A stretch of DNA of 64,000 bases from Adhaeribacter soli (GCF_008727925.1 NZ_VTWT01000002.1:434001-498000); one strand, 5' to 3'. Counted from the stretch's first letter, positions 33,684-43,975 are shown. The notes: a model not told the origin generated them from the letters alone. Numbers and translations are program-made.

Positions 33684-36323
33684 ATGAAAAAACTTCTTCT
33701 CTTATGCCTCCTGTCCGCGCTTACTTCCTTTAAAACGTCTGCCCAATTCTTTCAATGGGCTAAGTCTCAGGAAAATACTATTGATGGTACAAACCTGGCT
33801 GCAGGCAATAATCTGCTTGCTACAACCGGTTCTTTTTTCCGGACCATTACCCTTGGTAACCAGGTTCTATCCAGCCCTGATTCCAATAATCATTACCTGG
33901 CAGTAAGCGATCATGCCGGTAATGTACTTTGGGCAAAACATATTAAAAGTTACAGCTTTAATAAACCCAGCGTAACGGTAGATGCCAATCAGAATATTTT
34001 AATAGCCGGAACATTCCGCAGCTCGCTTGATATAGACGGTTTGCTTTTTCAGGGCAGTTCACCAAATAAACATGGTGTATTTGTAGCAAAGTTTAAACCT
34101 ACCGGTACCTTGCTCTGGGCTCGCAGTTCGGATGTAACTACCGGCAATCTTAGCTCCAATCATCTTTCTGCTTCGGTTGCCGCCGATGGGGCAGGTAATG
34201 TTTACGTAGGTGGTGATTTCAATAATTCGCTGACTTTTAACGGAACAAGCATTACAGCTTTATCAGGAAACAATGCGTTCCTGGTAAAATATGATGCCGC
34301 CGGTACCCTTCTATGGGCAAATACCGTTGGTTCTTCTACCTGGCAGGACCGGAATGTTAAAATTAATGTAACTCCTACCGGTTACGTCTATCTTTCAAAT
34401 ATTTTTGGTATTGTTACTCAACCCTTTTTTGGCTTTTCTGTTACTAAGATCAACCCTGCAGGAACCGTTCTCTGGAATAAACTAACTAACGGAAGTATTT
34501 TCGATATCAATCTGACAGTCGATGAATTGGAGAACACTTATATATCCGGCTATCTCACGGGCAACATCACGATTGGGAATACTACCATAACAGCCAATCC
34601 TAACAACTTCTTTTTGGCCAAGTTAAATTCTTCAGGTAACTGGAAATGGGCTAAATCTATTTCTGCTAACTTCCCTCCCCCCACTGGAGCTCCTCCAACT
34701 TTTTTAGATTTTCCTAAAACATATTACACTCCTAAAAAAGAACTAGCAGTTGCAACGGCTGGCGCAGTCACGAAACTTGATACGGCAGGAACAGTTCTCT
34801 GGACCAATAGTGCTACGGGCAATATTTATTCTTCCGGGCTTAGCGGCGATCAATTTGGTAATCTCTTTGTTTCAGGCCAATTTCACTCCGGTAATGCCCA
34901 GTTCAGCGCTACTACGCTGAGTACTTCTGCTTTTAGTGCAGGATTCTTAGCCAAAGTTACCAGGGAGGCGAATACAATTTCCGGTACTGTGTTCAGGGAT
35001 ATGAACAGCAATGGTATTTTAGATGCATCTGAAAGCCCTTTCAGCCAGGTAATGGTCGCAACTACGCCTGGGCCGATTTATGGCTTGTCCTCTTCCGATG
35101 GCACTTATAATATTTACTTACCATCCGGAAGTTCAGCGGTAGCTCTCCCTAACCCGCCCCGGTATTATACAGCTGTACCGGCAAACCATATTGTAACTTT
35201 TAGCGGAATGAACCAGGTACTGGCTAATAAAGATTTTGCTTTACAACCTATTCCGAACAGTAATGATGTGAAAGTGGCGGTAACCAACCTGGCTCCTGCC
35301 CGGCCGGGCTTTACTTTCAAGTACCTTCTAACCTATCAAAATGTAGGCACCACTACTTTATCGGACACGCTGTCGTTCACTTACAACACCACAAACCTGA
35401 TTTTTGGCTCCAGCACCACAGTACCGGTTAGCCATAATAATGGAAAACTAACCTGGTATTATCAGAATTTGCAACCTGACGAAACCCGCAGCATAGAGCT
35501 TACTTTTTCAGTGCCAGTCTCTACGGTTTTAGGTACTTCCATCCAGGCCGCTGCCAGCATTAAACCATTTACTATCGATCTGAACAAGGAAGATAACAAC
35601 GCCATACATCACCTGACGGTTGTGGGCTCTTACGACCCAAACGACAAGCAGGTAGACAAACCCACCCTGACCCTTTTGGAAGCTGCGAATGGCAACATGC
35701 TTGATTACACCATCCGTTTCCAGAATACCGGTACCGATACCGCTTTTACGGTGATCGTTACGGATAAAGTACCTGCCAACCTGAACCTGGTAAATTTTGA
35801 AATGGTAGCAGCCAGCCACGCCTATAAATTAAGTCTGGAAGATAACCAGCTTGTATGGCGCTTCGATAATATTCTTTTGCCCGACAGCAACCGCAACGAA
35901 CCGGCCAGCCATGGCTTTGCCCGCTTCCGCATTAAAACCAAACCGGGTCTGGCTCTGGGCGATTCTGTTGCTAATAAGGCTGCCATTTACTTCGATTACA
36001 ATGCGCCGGTAATTACCAATTACGCCATTACGAGAGTAGCCAACCCGACTGGAGTGAAAGAAGCCAAAGCCGGACTACAACCTTTCAGCCTTCACCCGAA
36101 CCCGGCAAAGAATTACGTAATGGTAGCTTCTGCATTCAAGAAACAAACGGTTTCTACCGTAAGCCTGGTAAACCTGTTAGGCCAGATCCTTCACCAGGTA
36201 ACGCTGCCGGCTAACGAGCAGATCCATTACCAGATGCCGCTGAACAACCTGCCGAAGGGAGTTTATGTAGTGCAGCTGGAAACTGAAAATGGCCGGCAAA
36301 CCCAGCGATTGGTGATCCGGTAG
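33684..36323 (+). CDS. Large T9SS-exported cell-surface protein (paralogue 1)
   Basis: I start at ATG 33684, not 33612, because it gives the signal peptide shared with both paralogues (MKKLLLLCLLSALTSFKTSA) and because 33612-33683 aligns with the non-coding leaders of the other copies. The 879-residue protein has a repeat region (about 25-430) with G-T-L-L-W-A-type strands every 45-60 residues, probably a beta-propeller. An SdrD-B-like domain with calcium-type DMNSNGILDASE follows (about 435-500). A DUF7619-like beta region (about 520-790, [24 protein letters not shown]) precedes a type IX secretion tail (about 805-879, ending RQTQRLVIR). It is likely a secreted or surface-anchored adhesin-like protein. 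Confidence 0.82.
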   Translation: MKKLLLLCLLSALTSFKTSAQFFQWAKSQENTIDGTNLAAGNNLLATTGSFFRTITLGNQVLSSPDSNNHYLAVSDHAGNVLWAKHIKSYSFNKPSVTVDANQNILIAGTFRSSLDIDGLLFQGSSPNKHGVFVAKFKPTGTLLWARSSDVTTGNLSSNHLSASVAADGAGNVYVGGDFNNSLTFNGTSITALSGNNAFLVKYDAAGTLLWANTVGSSTWQDRNVKINVTPTGYVYLSNIFGIVTQPFFGFSVTKINPAGTVLWNKLTNGSIFDINLTVDELENTYISGYLTGNITIGNTTITANPNNFFLAKLNSSGNWKWAKSISANFPPPTGAPPTFLDFPKTYYTPKKELAVATAGAVTKLDTAGTVLWTNSATGNIYSSGLSGDQFGNLFVSGQFHSGNAQFSATTLSTSAFSAGFLAKVTREANTISGTVFRDMNSNGILDASESPFSQVMVATTPGPIYGLSSSDGTYNIYLPSGSSAVALPNPPRYYTAVPANHIVTFSGMNQVLANKDFALQPIPNSNDVKVAVTNLAPARPGFTFKYLLTYQNVGTTTLSDTLSFTYNTTNLIFGSSTTVPVSHNNGKLTWYYQNLQPDETRSIELTFSVPVSTVLGTSIQAAASIKPFTIDLNKEDNNAIHHLTVVGSYDPNDKQVDKPTLTLLEAANGNMLDYTIRFQNTGTDTAFTVIVTDKVPANLNLVNFEMVAASHAYKLSLEDNQLVWRFDNILLPDSNRNEPASHGFARFRIKTKPGLALGDSVANKAAIYFDYNAPVITNYAITRVANPTGVKEAKAGLQPFSLHPNPAKNYVMVASAFKKQTVSTVSLVNLLGQILHQVTLPANEQIHYQMPLNNLPKGVYVVQLETENGRQTQRLVIR

Positions 36324-36351
36324 TTTTTCTGCAGCAATACCTACCATTTAT

Positions 36352-36388
36352 AAACCGGCTGCTTTTAAAAAGGCAGCCGGTTTTGTTT
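36352..36388 (+). terminator. Terminator after T9SS paralogue 1
   Basis: aaaccggctgc and gcagccggtttt flank a short A/T loop, followed by TTTTGTTTTA. Nearly identical terminators follow paralogues 2 and 3, showing that the duplicated unit included the terminator. Confidence 0.85.
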
Positions 36389-36496
36389 TATTAGGACATT
36401 GGAGAAATAAAATTTAATCCTGTTGCAACGTTTTGGAGGTTTATTGCGACTTCCTTATATAACATTTTATTAACAACCTAAGTTGGACATTAACTC

Positions 36497-36631
36497 ATGA
36501 AAAAGCTTCTTTTTCCCACCAACGACCAGATCCATTACCCGCTGCCGCTAAACAACCTGCCAAAAGGCGTTTATGTAGTGCAGCTGGAAACTGAAAATGG
36601 CCGGCAAACCCAGCGATTGGTAATCCGGTAG
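36497..36631 (+). pseudogene. Fourth T9SS paralogue collapsed to an in-frame 44-codon ORF
   Basis: From ATG 36497 an intact frame encodes MKKLLFPTNDQIHYPLPLNN and continues [10 protein letters not shown] ... RQTQRLVIR to TAG at 36629-36631. The first five or six residues match the start of the signal peptide of the paralogues. All the rest matches the last approximately 38 residues of their T9SS tail. The upstream 110 bases align with the leaders of paralogues 1 and 3 (aaataaaattt, gcaacgttttg). About 2.5 kb of the gene is therefore missing between the start and the tail, without loss of frame. It has no usable signal peptide, so it is most likely a dead remnant, though still an ORF. A degraded terminator (ccgggtg...accgggttgtttt) is visible at about 36664-36697. 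Confidence 0.8.
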
Positions 36632-36806
36632 TTTTTTAGCATAAATACTTACCGTTTCTGAGCCCGGGTGCTTTTTACAAATGTAACCGGGTTGTTTTCA
36701 ATTCTTTCCGGCAATGAAAGCCCGCATATATATCCTGAACATCTGCATGCATACGCCTAAACTCTGAGAATATACTTCAAAAAGGAATAGAAAGCATTAT
36801 TTATTT

Positions 36807-36837
36807 TTTGTTAAAATAGAAAATTTCATTACTTTAC
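36807..36837 (+). promoter_or_regulatory. Candidate promoter of T9SS paralogue 2
   Basis: TTTG at 36807-36810 is followed after 19 bases by TACTTTAC at 36830-36837, a good -33/-7 pair with one mismatch in the -7 box. The start codon is 24 bases on. Confidence 0.5.
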
Positions 36838-36861
36838 TTCTGTTAAACCAACTCTGCCACT

Positions 36862-39549
36862 ATGAAAAGAACGCTACTTCTCCTGTTTTTAACAATTGCC
36901 GGTTCCCTGACTGTACGGGGCCAGGCCTTTCAATGGGCAAACTTACAGGGCACAGATTATTTCCCTTCGATCCAATCAGATGGAGCAAATTTAATTTCTG
37001 CGGGAGAAATTACTACCCCTACCGTATTCGGCAGCCAAACTTTTTCCGGCGGCTGTTACCTGGCCAAACATAACACTAATGGCTCATTGGTCTGGGCAAA
37101 GAATATTATTGGAGCAACAATCCAGATAGAAATAGCAACCGATCGGAATAAAAACATTTTAATTGCCGGCGCTTACCGGGATTCTTTATTTATTGATACC
37201 GTGATTTTTAAAACGCCAAGACGGCATCAAAAAGAAGCATTTATTGCTAAGTTCAATCCTAGTGGAAATTTAATCTGGATACAAAAACTTATTGCCTCTT
37301 CGAACCCTTTGCTAACGCTTGATGGTAATGACAATATATATTTAGCTGGTAGTTTTCAGGGCACTTTGTCAATTGGAAATACTTCTTTAATTGCCAATGG
37401 CATCAACAGTACATATCTGGCTAAATTTGATAGTAACGGCAGATTGCAGTGGGTAAAAAATACAACAGACAACACAAACAATGTTGCTTATTTTTTTGAG
37501 CCCTATACGAATCTGCAGGGAGGGTTGAATGAGGACGTTTATACCGTAGCTGTATTTAGCAAAACCCATCCTTCAGGGGAACTAACGATTACTAAATACA
37601 ATAAGCAGGGGCAAAAACTATGGGACAAACGAATAGAATATTTAGGTCACAATGGTCCTTTTGACCCCAGGCCCTCTTTGAGCCTTGATTCTACGGAGCA
37701 CCTCTACCTTAGCGATAGAATTTTAGGAAACACCATTATTAGAATTGACAATACAAGTTTAACATTTTCTGATACTTCAACAGACAATACGCTCTTTACA
37801 AAACTGAGCCCGACAGGTAAATTAACATGGGCAAAAATACTGCCCTTTGGGAGTCGGGTAATTGGCACAAGACTGGCAAAGGAAATCAGGAATGAATTAA
37901 CCATGACCAGAGATTTTGCAGATTGGAGAACAGGTAAAGAATCGAACCACATCTCAAGGCTGGATACGGCCGGCAATATTCTAGACTCTAAGACCATAAA
38001 TGCAAGAACCTTTGACCCTCTGACCAGATCTTTCGGTATTTATGGCATTACATTAGACGATGAAAACAACCAATATATAACAGGAGGTGTTTTAGGCACT
38101 ATTCGCTTAGGTTCTTTAACGATCAATGGTCTACTTCAGGGGCCAATGACACCCTCTAATGGCCCAACAAGGGTTAGCGGTTACATTGCTAAAATCCTGA
38201 ATCATTTCAATACCGTTTCCGGCAATTTATTTATCGATGCGAACGGTAATGGGGTAAAAGATACCGGGGAAAAACCTTACCAGGAGGGTATAATTGAAAT
38301 AAACCCGATGATGGCCTATGCTGTTAGCGACTCCAATGGCAATTATTTGGCGTACTTACCAAAGGGCAATTTTAATTTAACGCCTTCCGCTTCCATTCTG
38401 AATTACACAATTTCGCCCCAAAACCATAGCGTTTCCTTTACCGGAACTAACCAGACCCAGGTCAAAGATTTTGGCTTTGCGCCGATCCCGAACCGTAACG
38501 ATGTAAAAATAACCGTTACAGCTATGACGCCGTCACGGCCGGGCTTTCCGCTAAAATACCGGGTAACGTATAAAAATGTGGGCACTACAACCCTTTCCGA
38601 CAGCCTCAACTTAAAATATGATCAGGCTAATCTGACTTTGGGCTCTGTTTCCGTAACCCCGGCCGTTCACCAAGGGAATTATTTGCGGTGGAATTACCAG
38701 AACCTGCAGCCAAACGAAAGCCGGAATATTGACCTGCAATTCACGGTTAACGTTTCTACTCCCCGAAGTACGGTTTTAATTGCCCCATCTTACATTAGCC
38801 CCTTTGCTACAGACCATTTTAAAGCAAATAATACCGACACCTTAAGGCACCCCGTTACCGGCTCTTACGACCCGAACGACAAGCAGGTGAATCTGGATAA
38901 ATTAAGCCCAACCCAGGTAAATTCCGGTCAGTTATTAGGCTATGTGATCCGCTTTCAGAATACCGGAAACGATACGGCTTTTACCGTGGTGGTACGCGAT
39001 TCTATCGGCGACAAATTACAAATATCTTCTTTTGAAATGCTTTCTGCCAGCCATGCTTATACGTTTCGGATACTGGATAAGGGCATAATTGAATGGCGCT
39101 TTGAAAACATTCTATTACCCGACAGCAACCGGAACGAACCAGCCAGTCATGGCTTTATCCGGTACCGGATTAAACCTAAAAGCAACCTGAAATTAGGGGA
39201 TGAAATTAAAGGAAGAGCCGCTATTTACTTCGATTTCAACGAACCGATATTTACCAACTTTGCCCTTACCCGCATTGCCGAACCGAACCGCAATCCTTTT
39301 GTAAGTGATTTTTATCTTTATCCGAACCCGGCTAAAAATTACGTTACCGTGGCTGCCGATCTGAAAAACCGCAGTTCGGCCACTATCAGCCTTATGAACA
39401 TATTAGGCCAGACCATTTCGAAAGTTACTTTACCCGGCAACGAGCAACTACATTATAAATTACCATTGAACAACCTGCCGAAAGGTGTTTATGTAGTGCA
39501 GCTGGAAACCGGGAACGGCCGGCGAACCCAGCGATTGGTGATCCAGTAG
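36862..39549 (+). CDS. Large T9SS-exported cell-surface protein (paralogue 2)
   Basis: The 895-residue protein has the same plan as its neighbours. A signal peptide (MKRTLLLLFLTIAGSLTVRG) is followed by a repeat region with LVWAKN-, LIWIQK-, LQWVKN- and LTWAKI-type strands. The B-type domain has a calcium-like loop IDANGNGVKDTGE (about 456-468). The DUF7619-like region has [10 protein letters not shown] and [14 protein letters not shown], and the T9SS tail (YPNPAKNYVTVAAD ... RRTQRLVIQ) ends the protein. It is the most divergent of the three, especially in the N-terminal repeats, which suggests different ligands. The tail directs export through the type IX system and anchoring or release at the cell surface; ligand is unknown. 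Confidence 0.82.
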   Translation: MKRTLLLLFLTIAGSLTVRGQAFQWANLQGTDYFPSIQSDGANLISAGEITTPTVFGSQTFSGGCYLAKHNTNGSLVWAKNIIGATIQIEIATDRNKNILIAGAYRDSLFIDTVIFKTPRRHQKEAFIAKFNPSGNLIWIQKLIASSNPLLTLDGNDNIYLAGSFQGTLSIGNTSLIANGINSTYLAKFDSNGRLQWVKNTTDNTNNVAYFFEPYTNLQGGLNEDVYTVAVFSKTHPSGELTITKYNKQGQKLWDKRIEYLGHNGPFDPRPSLSLDSTEHLYLSDRILGNTIIRIDNTSLTFSDTSTDNTLFTKLSPTGKLTWAKILPFGSRVIGTRLAKEIRNELTMTRDFADWRTGKESNHISRLDTAGNILDSKTINARTFDPLTRSFGIYGITLDDENNQYITGGVLGTIRLGSLTINGLLQGPMTPSNGPTRVSGYIAKILNHFNTVSGNLFIDANGNGVKDTGEKPYQEGIIEINPMMAYAVSDSNGNYLAYLPKGNFNLTPSASILNYTISPQNHSVSFTGTNQTQVKDFGFAPIPNRNDVKITVTAMTPSRPGFPLKYRVTYKNVGTTTLSDSLNLKYDQANLTLGSVSVTPAVHQGNYLRWNYQNLQPNESRNIDLQFTVNVSTPRSTVLIAPSYISPFATDHFKANNTDTLRHPVTGSYDPNDKQVNLDKLSPTQVNSGQLLGYVIRFQNTGNDTAFTVVVRDSIGDKLQISSFEMLSASHAYTFRILDKGIIEWRFENILLPDSNRNEPASHGFIRYRIKPKSNLKLGDEIKGRAAIYFDFNEPIFTNFALTRIAEPNRNPFVSDFYLYPNPAKNYVTVAADLKNRSSATISLMNILGQTISKVTLPGNEQLHYKLPLNNLPKGVYVVQLETGNGRRTQRLVIQ

Positions 39550-39577
39550 TTTCTCTGCAGAAATTCCTACCATTCAT

Positions 39578-39612
39578 AAACCGGCTGCTTCTGAAAGGCA
39601 GCCGGTTTTGTT
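39578..39612 (+). terminator. Terminator after T9SS paralogue 2
   Basis: aaaccggctgc and gcagccggtttt pair around ttctgaaag, followed by TTTTGTTTTA. It is the second copy of the shared terminator. Confidence 0.85.
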
Positions 39613-39718
39613 TTACCGGAACAAGGAAAAAATAAAATTTCAGGGAAGCAGCGTTTTGATTATAAGCTTTGTTTTCATAATATAACACCTGATTTATTCC
39701 TGACCTAACATCGCAACC

Positions 39719-42418
39719 ATGAAAAAACTTTATCTTTTATGTTGGCTTATACTATTGAACTGCCTGAGCGCCTCTGCCCAATATTTTCAGTGGGCCAAAG
39801 CGCAATCCGCCATTACAAATGGACCTGTACTGGCAGCCGGCAACAATTTTATTGCCGCTACCGGACAATTTCATCGGTCTATAACTTTTGGAAGCCAAAC
39901 GCTCACCAGTCCCGATACTTTAAATGCCTATCTGGCCGCGTACGATTTAGGAGGTAATCCACTTTGGGCGAAACATATTATCAGCAATAGTTATTTTCAG
40001 CACCATGTAACCGTAGATCAGAACAACAATATAATTTTAGCGGGTACTTTCCAGGATTCGCTCTACATCGGGAGCTTACTGTTTAAAGGTACAACGCCCA
40101 ATAGTCAGGGCGTATTTGTTGCCAAGTACAATGCTGCCGGAACGCTCCTTTGGGCCCAAAGTTCAGCGATTACTACTACTACCCAGCCGCGGGGCATCTC
40201 CGTTTCTGCCGATGCCAATGGCAATGTTTATTTGTCGGGCATTTTTGGAGGCAACATCAGCTTTGGAAGCAATACTTTCTCTTCACCTAACAGTTATGCA
40301 TTTCTGGCAAAATACGATTCAAACGGTTTGTTACAATGGGCAAAAGTGCCATATCCTAACTTGTATGTGTCGGATGTAAAAGCTAAAGCAACAGGTAGTA
40401 GCCACCTTTATTTCGCCGTTTCGACAGATAGCGCAGGTCTAAGGGTAAGTAAACTGAATGGGAGCGGCACGATGGCTTGGGAGGCATTTGTGAGTGGTAT
40501 TAACAGGTTAAACATCAGGTTCGATATTGCCACCGATAATGCCGGGCATGCCTATATTAGCGGTAGTGGTGGAAGCCCAATCATATTTTCTAACATGATA
40601 GGGGCCTATACAATAAGCAATGGAACTATGGCAAATAACCGGCCTGTTTTCATAGCTAAGTTAACTCAGACCGGTAACTGGACCTGGAAAAATTGGCTGG
40701 CTACCGGAAGCTACACGGCGGAGGGACCTGCTATCTTTTACAACGAAAACAATAACCGAATAACGGTTTCGGGTGCCTATACAGGGGCTGCTTCCTTTAA
40801 TAATACGAACCCGATACCAAGCGTGCCGGCAACTACTTTCAATTCCTTTGCTGTAAACTTAGATACAGCCGGAACCCATAACTGGACAAACGTGGTAAAC
40901 GGCACCAACTTTAACAGTAATTCCGGTTTAACCGGCGACGCCAACGGCAACCTTTATATTGCGGGCTTATTTCATAGAGGTGCCATTAACTTCAATACCC
41001 ATGTGCTGAATTCAACTTCCGTACAAACCGGTTATCTGGCCAAGCTGTCGAGCGATATAAACCAGGTAAGCGGAACCGTGTTCGTGGATGCCAACGGGAA
41101 CGGAACAAAAGACAGCAACGAGCTGCCTTTCCCCAATTTAATTCTGGAAACTTCGCCTGCTCCGGCAATCCAATATGCAACGAGTAATAATGGCGATTAC
41201 AGATTCTATTTACCTGCCGGAACTTTCAGCTTAAATGTACCGAATACGCCCCGCCATCATACCCTGGCGCCAGCCAGCCAATCTGTAACCTTTAGCGGCT
41301 TAAACCAGACTCAGACAGGAAAGGATTTTGCGCTGCAGCCAATCCCGAACCGGCAGGACGTTAGCGTTACGGTAACCAACCTCACTCCTGCCCGTCCGGG
41401 ATTTACGCTGAAGTACCGGTTAACCTTCCGGAATATCGGTACCACCCCGCAGTCGGACAGTATTTCCTTAAATTTTAACGCTGCAGCACTTTCCTTTGCT
41501 TCATCAACCGTAGTGCCGGCCGTACAACAAGCCGGAAACCTGAAATGGTTTTATCAGAATCTTCAGCCTTATGAGAAACGGGAGATCGATATTACAATGA
41601 ACGTGGCCACTACTGCCGTTTTAGGGGCAAACCTGCAGACCCTGGCAACTATTAAACCTTTTACCGGCGATCTGTTTGTTCAGGACAACCGGGACACGCT
41701 CAACTTTCCGGTAACCGGTTCTTACGATCCAAACGATAAACAGGTAAACAACCAGACTCTGACTCCAGCTCAGGTGGCCGGCGGCCGCCTCTTAGACTAT
41801 ACCATCCGTTTCCAGAATACAGGTACCGATACCGCTTTTACTGTAGTAGTAATAGACTCTATCAGCGATAAATTACAAATGCCAACCTTCGAGTTACTAT
41901 CTGCCAGCCACCCTTACACCTTCCGCTTACTGGAAAATGGCATGGGCGAATGGCGTTTCGACAATATCCTGCTGCCCGACAGTAACCGCAACGAACCGGC
42001 CAGCCATGGTTTTATCCGCTACCGGATTCAGCCCAAAAACAACCTGGTGTTGGGCGATGAAATCAGATCCAGAGCAGCCATTTACTTCGACTACAACGCA
42101 CCGGTTATGACCAATTATGCCATTACCAGGGTAGCGAACCCGACCGGAATAAAAGAGGCAAAGGCCGGTCTGCAAGCTTTCAGCCTTTACCCGAACCCGG
42201 CCAGGAACTACGTAATGGTAGCTGCTGCTTACAAAAAGAAAACGGTTTCAACCGTAAGCCTGGTAAACCTGTTAGGCCAGACCCTTCACAAAGTAACCCT
42301 GCCGGCTAACGACCAGATCCATTTCCAGATGCCGCTGAACAACCTGCCAAAAGGCGTTTATGTGGTACAACTGGAAACCGAAATTGGACGGCAGACGCAA
42401 CGCCTGGTAATTCAGTAG
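39719..42418 (+). CDS. Large T9SS-exported cell-surface protein (paralogue 3)
   Basis: The 899-residue protein begins with a signal peptide ([16 protein letters not shown]) and YFQWAKAQ, almost as in paralogue 1 (FFQWAKSQ). The repeat region has LLWAQS-, LQWAKV- and WTWKNW-type strands. The B-type loop [13 protein letters not shown] lies at about 455-467. The DUF7619-like region and the sorting tail follow ([20 protein letters not shown] ... RQTQRLVIQ). Its last 120 residues are much closer to paralogue 1 than to paralogue 2, although paralogue 2 lies between. This points to gene conversion or a later duplication. Export by T9SS to the surface is expected. Confidence 0.82.
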   Translation: MKKLYLLCWLILLNCLSASAQYFQWAKAQSAITNGPVLAAGNNFIAATGQFHRSITFGSQTLTSPDTLNAYLAAYDLGGNPLWAKHIISNSYFQHHVTVDQNNNIILAGTFQDSLYIGSLLFKGTTPNSQGVFVAKYNAAGTLLWAQSSAITTTTQPRGISVSADANGNVYLSGIFGGNISFGSNTFSSPNSYAFLAKYDSNGLLQWAKVPYPNLYVSDVKAKATGSSHLYFAVSTDSAGLRVSKLNGSGTMAWEAFVSGINRLNIRFDIATDNAGHAYISGSGGSPIIFSNMIGAYTISNGTMANNRPVFIAKLTQTGNWTWKNWLATGSYTAEGPAIFYNENNNRITVSGAYTGAASFNNTNPIPSVPATTFNSFAVNLDTAGTHNWTNVVNGTNFNSNSGLTGDANGNLYIAGLFHRGAINFNTHVLNSTSVQTGYLAKLSSDINQVSGTVFVDANGNGTKDSNELPFPNLILETSPAPAIQYATSNNGDYRFYLPAGTFSLNVPNTPRHHTLAPASQSVTFSGLNQTQTGKDFALQPIPNRQDVSVTVTNLTPARPGFTLKYRLTFRNIGTTPQSDSISLNFNAAALSFASSTVVPAVQQAGNLKWFYQNLQPYEKREIDITMNVATTAVLGANLQTLATIKPFTGDLFVQDNRDTLNFPVTGSYDPNDKQVNNQTLTPAQVAGGRLLDYTIRFQNTGTDTAFTVVVIDSISDKLQMPTFELLSASHPYTFRLLENGMGEWRFDNILLPDSNRNEPASHGFIRYRIQPKNNLVLGDEIRSRAAIYFDYNAPVMTNYAITRVANPTGIKEAKAGLQAFSLYPNPARNYVMVAAAYKKKTVSTVSLVNLLGQTLHKVTLPANDQIHFQMPLNNLPKGVYVVQLETEIGRQTQRLVIQ

Positions 42419-42446
42419 TTTTCCTTCAGAAAACCCTACCATTTAC

Positions 42447-42483
42447 AAACCGGCTGCTTTTTAAAGGCAGCCGGTTTTGTTTA
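42447..42483 (+). terminator. Terminator after T9SS paralogue 3
   Basis: aaaccggctgc and gcagccggtttt pair around tttttaaag, followed by TTTTGTTT. It is the third copy of the shared terminator. Confidence 0.85.
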
Positions 42484-42573
42484 AAAGATTCAGATCAGGC
42501 TTACAGCCAGCAGAATCTGAAAACCTGTAAAAACGCTGATCTACCAGCCGGAAAAACTAAAAACGGGTGCAGT

Positions 42574-42604
42574 TTTGCACCGGCCGGAAAAAAGCCTATT
42601 TTTG
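42574..42604 (+). promoter_or_regulatory. Promoter of sucD
   Basis: TTTG at 42574-42577 is followed after 19 bases by TATTTTTG at 42597-42604, a full match to the Bacteroidota promoter pattern. The leader to the sucD ATG is about 38 bases. Confidence 0.72.
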
Positions 42605-42648
42605 CAGAAGCGTTTAAATTTGCATTAAAACCACTTAACGAAATACCA

Positions 42649-43539
42649 ATGAGCGTATTAGTAAATAAGAATTCCAAAGTAATTGTGCAGGGCTTTACCG
42701 GCTCGGAAGGTTCTTTCCACGCGCAGCAAATGATCGAATACGGCACCAACGTGGTTGGCGGCGTTACGCCGGGCAAAGGCGGCAGCATGCACCTGGATCG
42801 TCCGGTATTTAACACGGTGGCTGAAGCTGTTCAGAAAGCCGGCGCTAATACTTCCATTATTTTCGTACCACCTGCTTTTGCAGCCGATGCTATCCTGGAA
42901 GCGGCTGAAGCCGGTATCAGCGTGATCATCTGCATTACCGAAGGTATTCCGGTAAAAGACATGATCGCGGTAAAAGCGTATCTGAAAGATAAAAAAACTA
43001 CCCTGATCGGACCAAACTGCCCGGGTGTAATTACCCCAGGCGAAGCGAAAGTAGGCATCATGCCGGGCTTCGTTTTCAAGCCAGGCCGTATCGGTATCGT
43101 TTCTAAATCCGGAACGTTAACCTACGAAGCTGCTGACCAGATCGTGAAAGCCGGTTTAGGCATTTCTACGGCTATCGGTATCGGTGGCGACCCGATCATC
43201 GGAACGCCAACTAAAAATGCAGTTGAGTTATTGATGAACGACCCGGAAACCGACGCGATCGTAATGATCGGTGAGATTGGCGGTAACTACGAGGCGGTTG
43301 CTTCTGAATACATCAAATCTACCGGCAACAAAAAACCGGTAGTAGGTTTCATCGCCGGCCAGACTGCCCCTAAAGGCCGTCGGATGGGCCACGCCGGTGC
43401 GATCATCGGTGGCGCGGACGATACTGCAGAAGCTAAAATGCGCATCATGCGTGAGAATGGTATCTTCGTAGTTGAGTCTCCGGCTGAGATCGGCGAAACG
43501 ATGGTGAAAGCCCTGAAAGGCGAAGCGGTTAACGCTTAA
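42649..43539 (+). CDS. sucD: Succinate-CoA ligase (ADP-forming) subunit alpha
   Basis: The 296-residue protein matches Suc[21 protein letters not shown] with the CoA-binding Rossmann loop (about 13-22), [34 protein letters not shown] (about 118-137) and the phospho-histidine region [16 protein letters not shown] (about 246-261). It makes succinyl-CoA or the reverse in the citric acid cycle, with the beta subunit SucC. sucC is not in the window, so the two subunits are encoded apart, and this gene has its own promoter and terminator. Confidence 0.96.
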   Translation: MSVLVNKNSKVIVQGFTGSEGSFHAQQMIEYGTNVVGGVTPGKGGSMHLDRPVFNTVAEAVQKAGANTSIIFVPPAFAADAILEAAEAGISVIICITEGIPVKDMIAVKAYLKDKKTTLIGPNCPGVITPGEAKVGIMPGFVFKPGRIGIVSKSGTLTYEAADQIVKAGLGISTAIGIGGDPIIGTPTKNAVELLMNDPETDAIVMIGEIGGNYEAVASEYIKSTGNKKPVVGFIAGQTAPKGRRMGHAGAIIGGADDTAEAKMRIMRENGIFVVESPAEIGETMVKALKGEAVNA

Positions 43540-43560
43540 TCGTGTTAGCTTAAAAATAAG

Positions 43561-43598
43561 AAAGCCCTGCTGTGAAAACGGCGGGGCTTTTTGTTTTG
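43561..43598 (+). terminator. Terminator after sucD
   Basis: aagccctgc and gcggggctt pair (one G-U) around tgtgaaaacg, followed by TTTTTGTTTTG. It begins about 20 bases past the sucD stop. Confidence 0.82.
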
Positions 43599-43605
43599 CC
43601 GTGCA

Positions 43606-43632
43606 CCGTCAGCTAAAGCAGACTGCAATGAA
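43606..43632 (-). repeat. Dispersed repeat copy 3 (TTCATTGC..TCTGCTTTAGCTGACGG)
   Basis: On the minus strand this reads ttcattgcagtctgctttag followed by ctgacgg, matching 14894-14920 and 30290-30316. Confidence 0.7.
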
Positions 43633-43663
43633 ATAATGCTGAGAATCGTTTTGCTGGCATTTT

Positions 43664-43863
43664 TCTGGCGCAAGTGTTAAGCGAAGCGTCACTTGGGCTT
43701 AAAGAACAAGCGGAAGTCTCCTGACTTCCGTACCCCACCTAACAGCTAAAAACAGGGAGGGCTTTTTTGAATATGTGATTTTAGTTTTTCTAACATGCCA
43801 GTCTGGAGACTGGCTTTTGTCTATCAGGCCCAAGTGACGCTAACGCTTAACACTTGCGCCAGA
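43664..43863. repeat. 200-bp nested inverted-repeat element
   Basis: A left arm at 43664-43698 (tctggcgcaagtgttaagcg...) and a right arm at 43828-43863 are reverse complements except at the central gaa/tta. Inside stand two smaller palindromes with related cores: cggaagtc-tcct-gacttccg (43711-43730) and gccagtct-gg-agactggc (43797-43814). No protein is encoded. The element occupies the gap between sucD and the next, convergent gene. Confidence 0.8.
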
Positions 43864-43975
43864 ATTCTGTAAAATAAAAAGCCCTTAACTATAAAGTCAA
43901 AGGCTATCTTGTACTTTCAAGGTCTAAAACCTACCAGTTAAAAGTCGAAAATTCGAACCTCGAACAATCGAAACC

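Noticed and set aside
43876-43915. Second terminator after the sucD-side element
   Set aside because: The stem aagccctt/aaaggct is short and imperfect with a long loop; not convincing.
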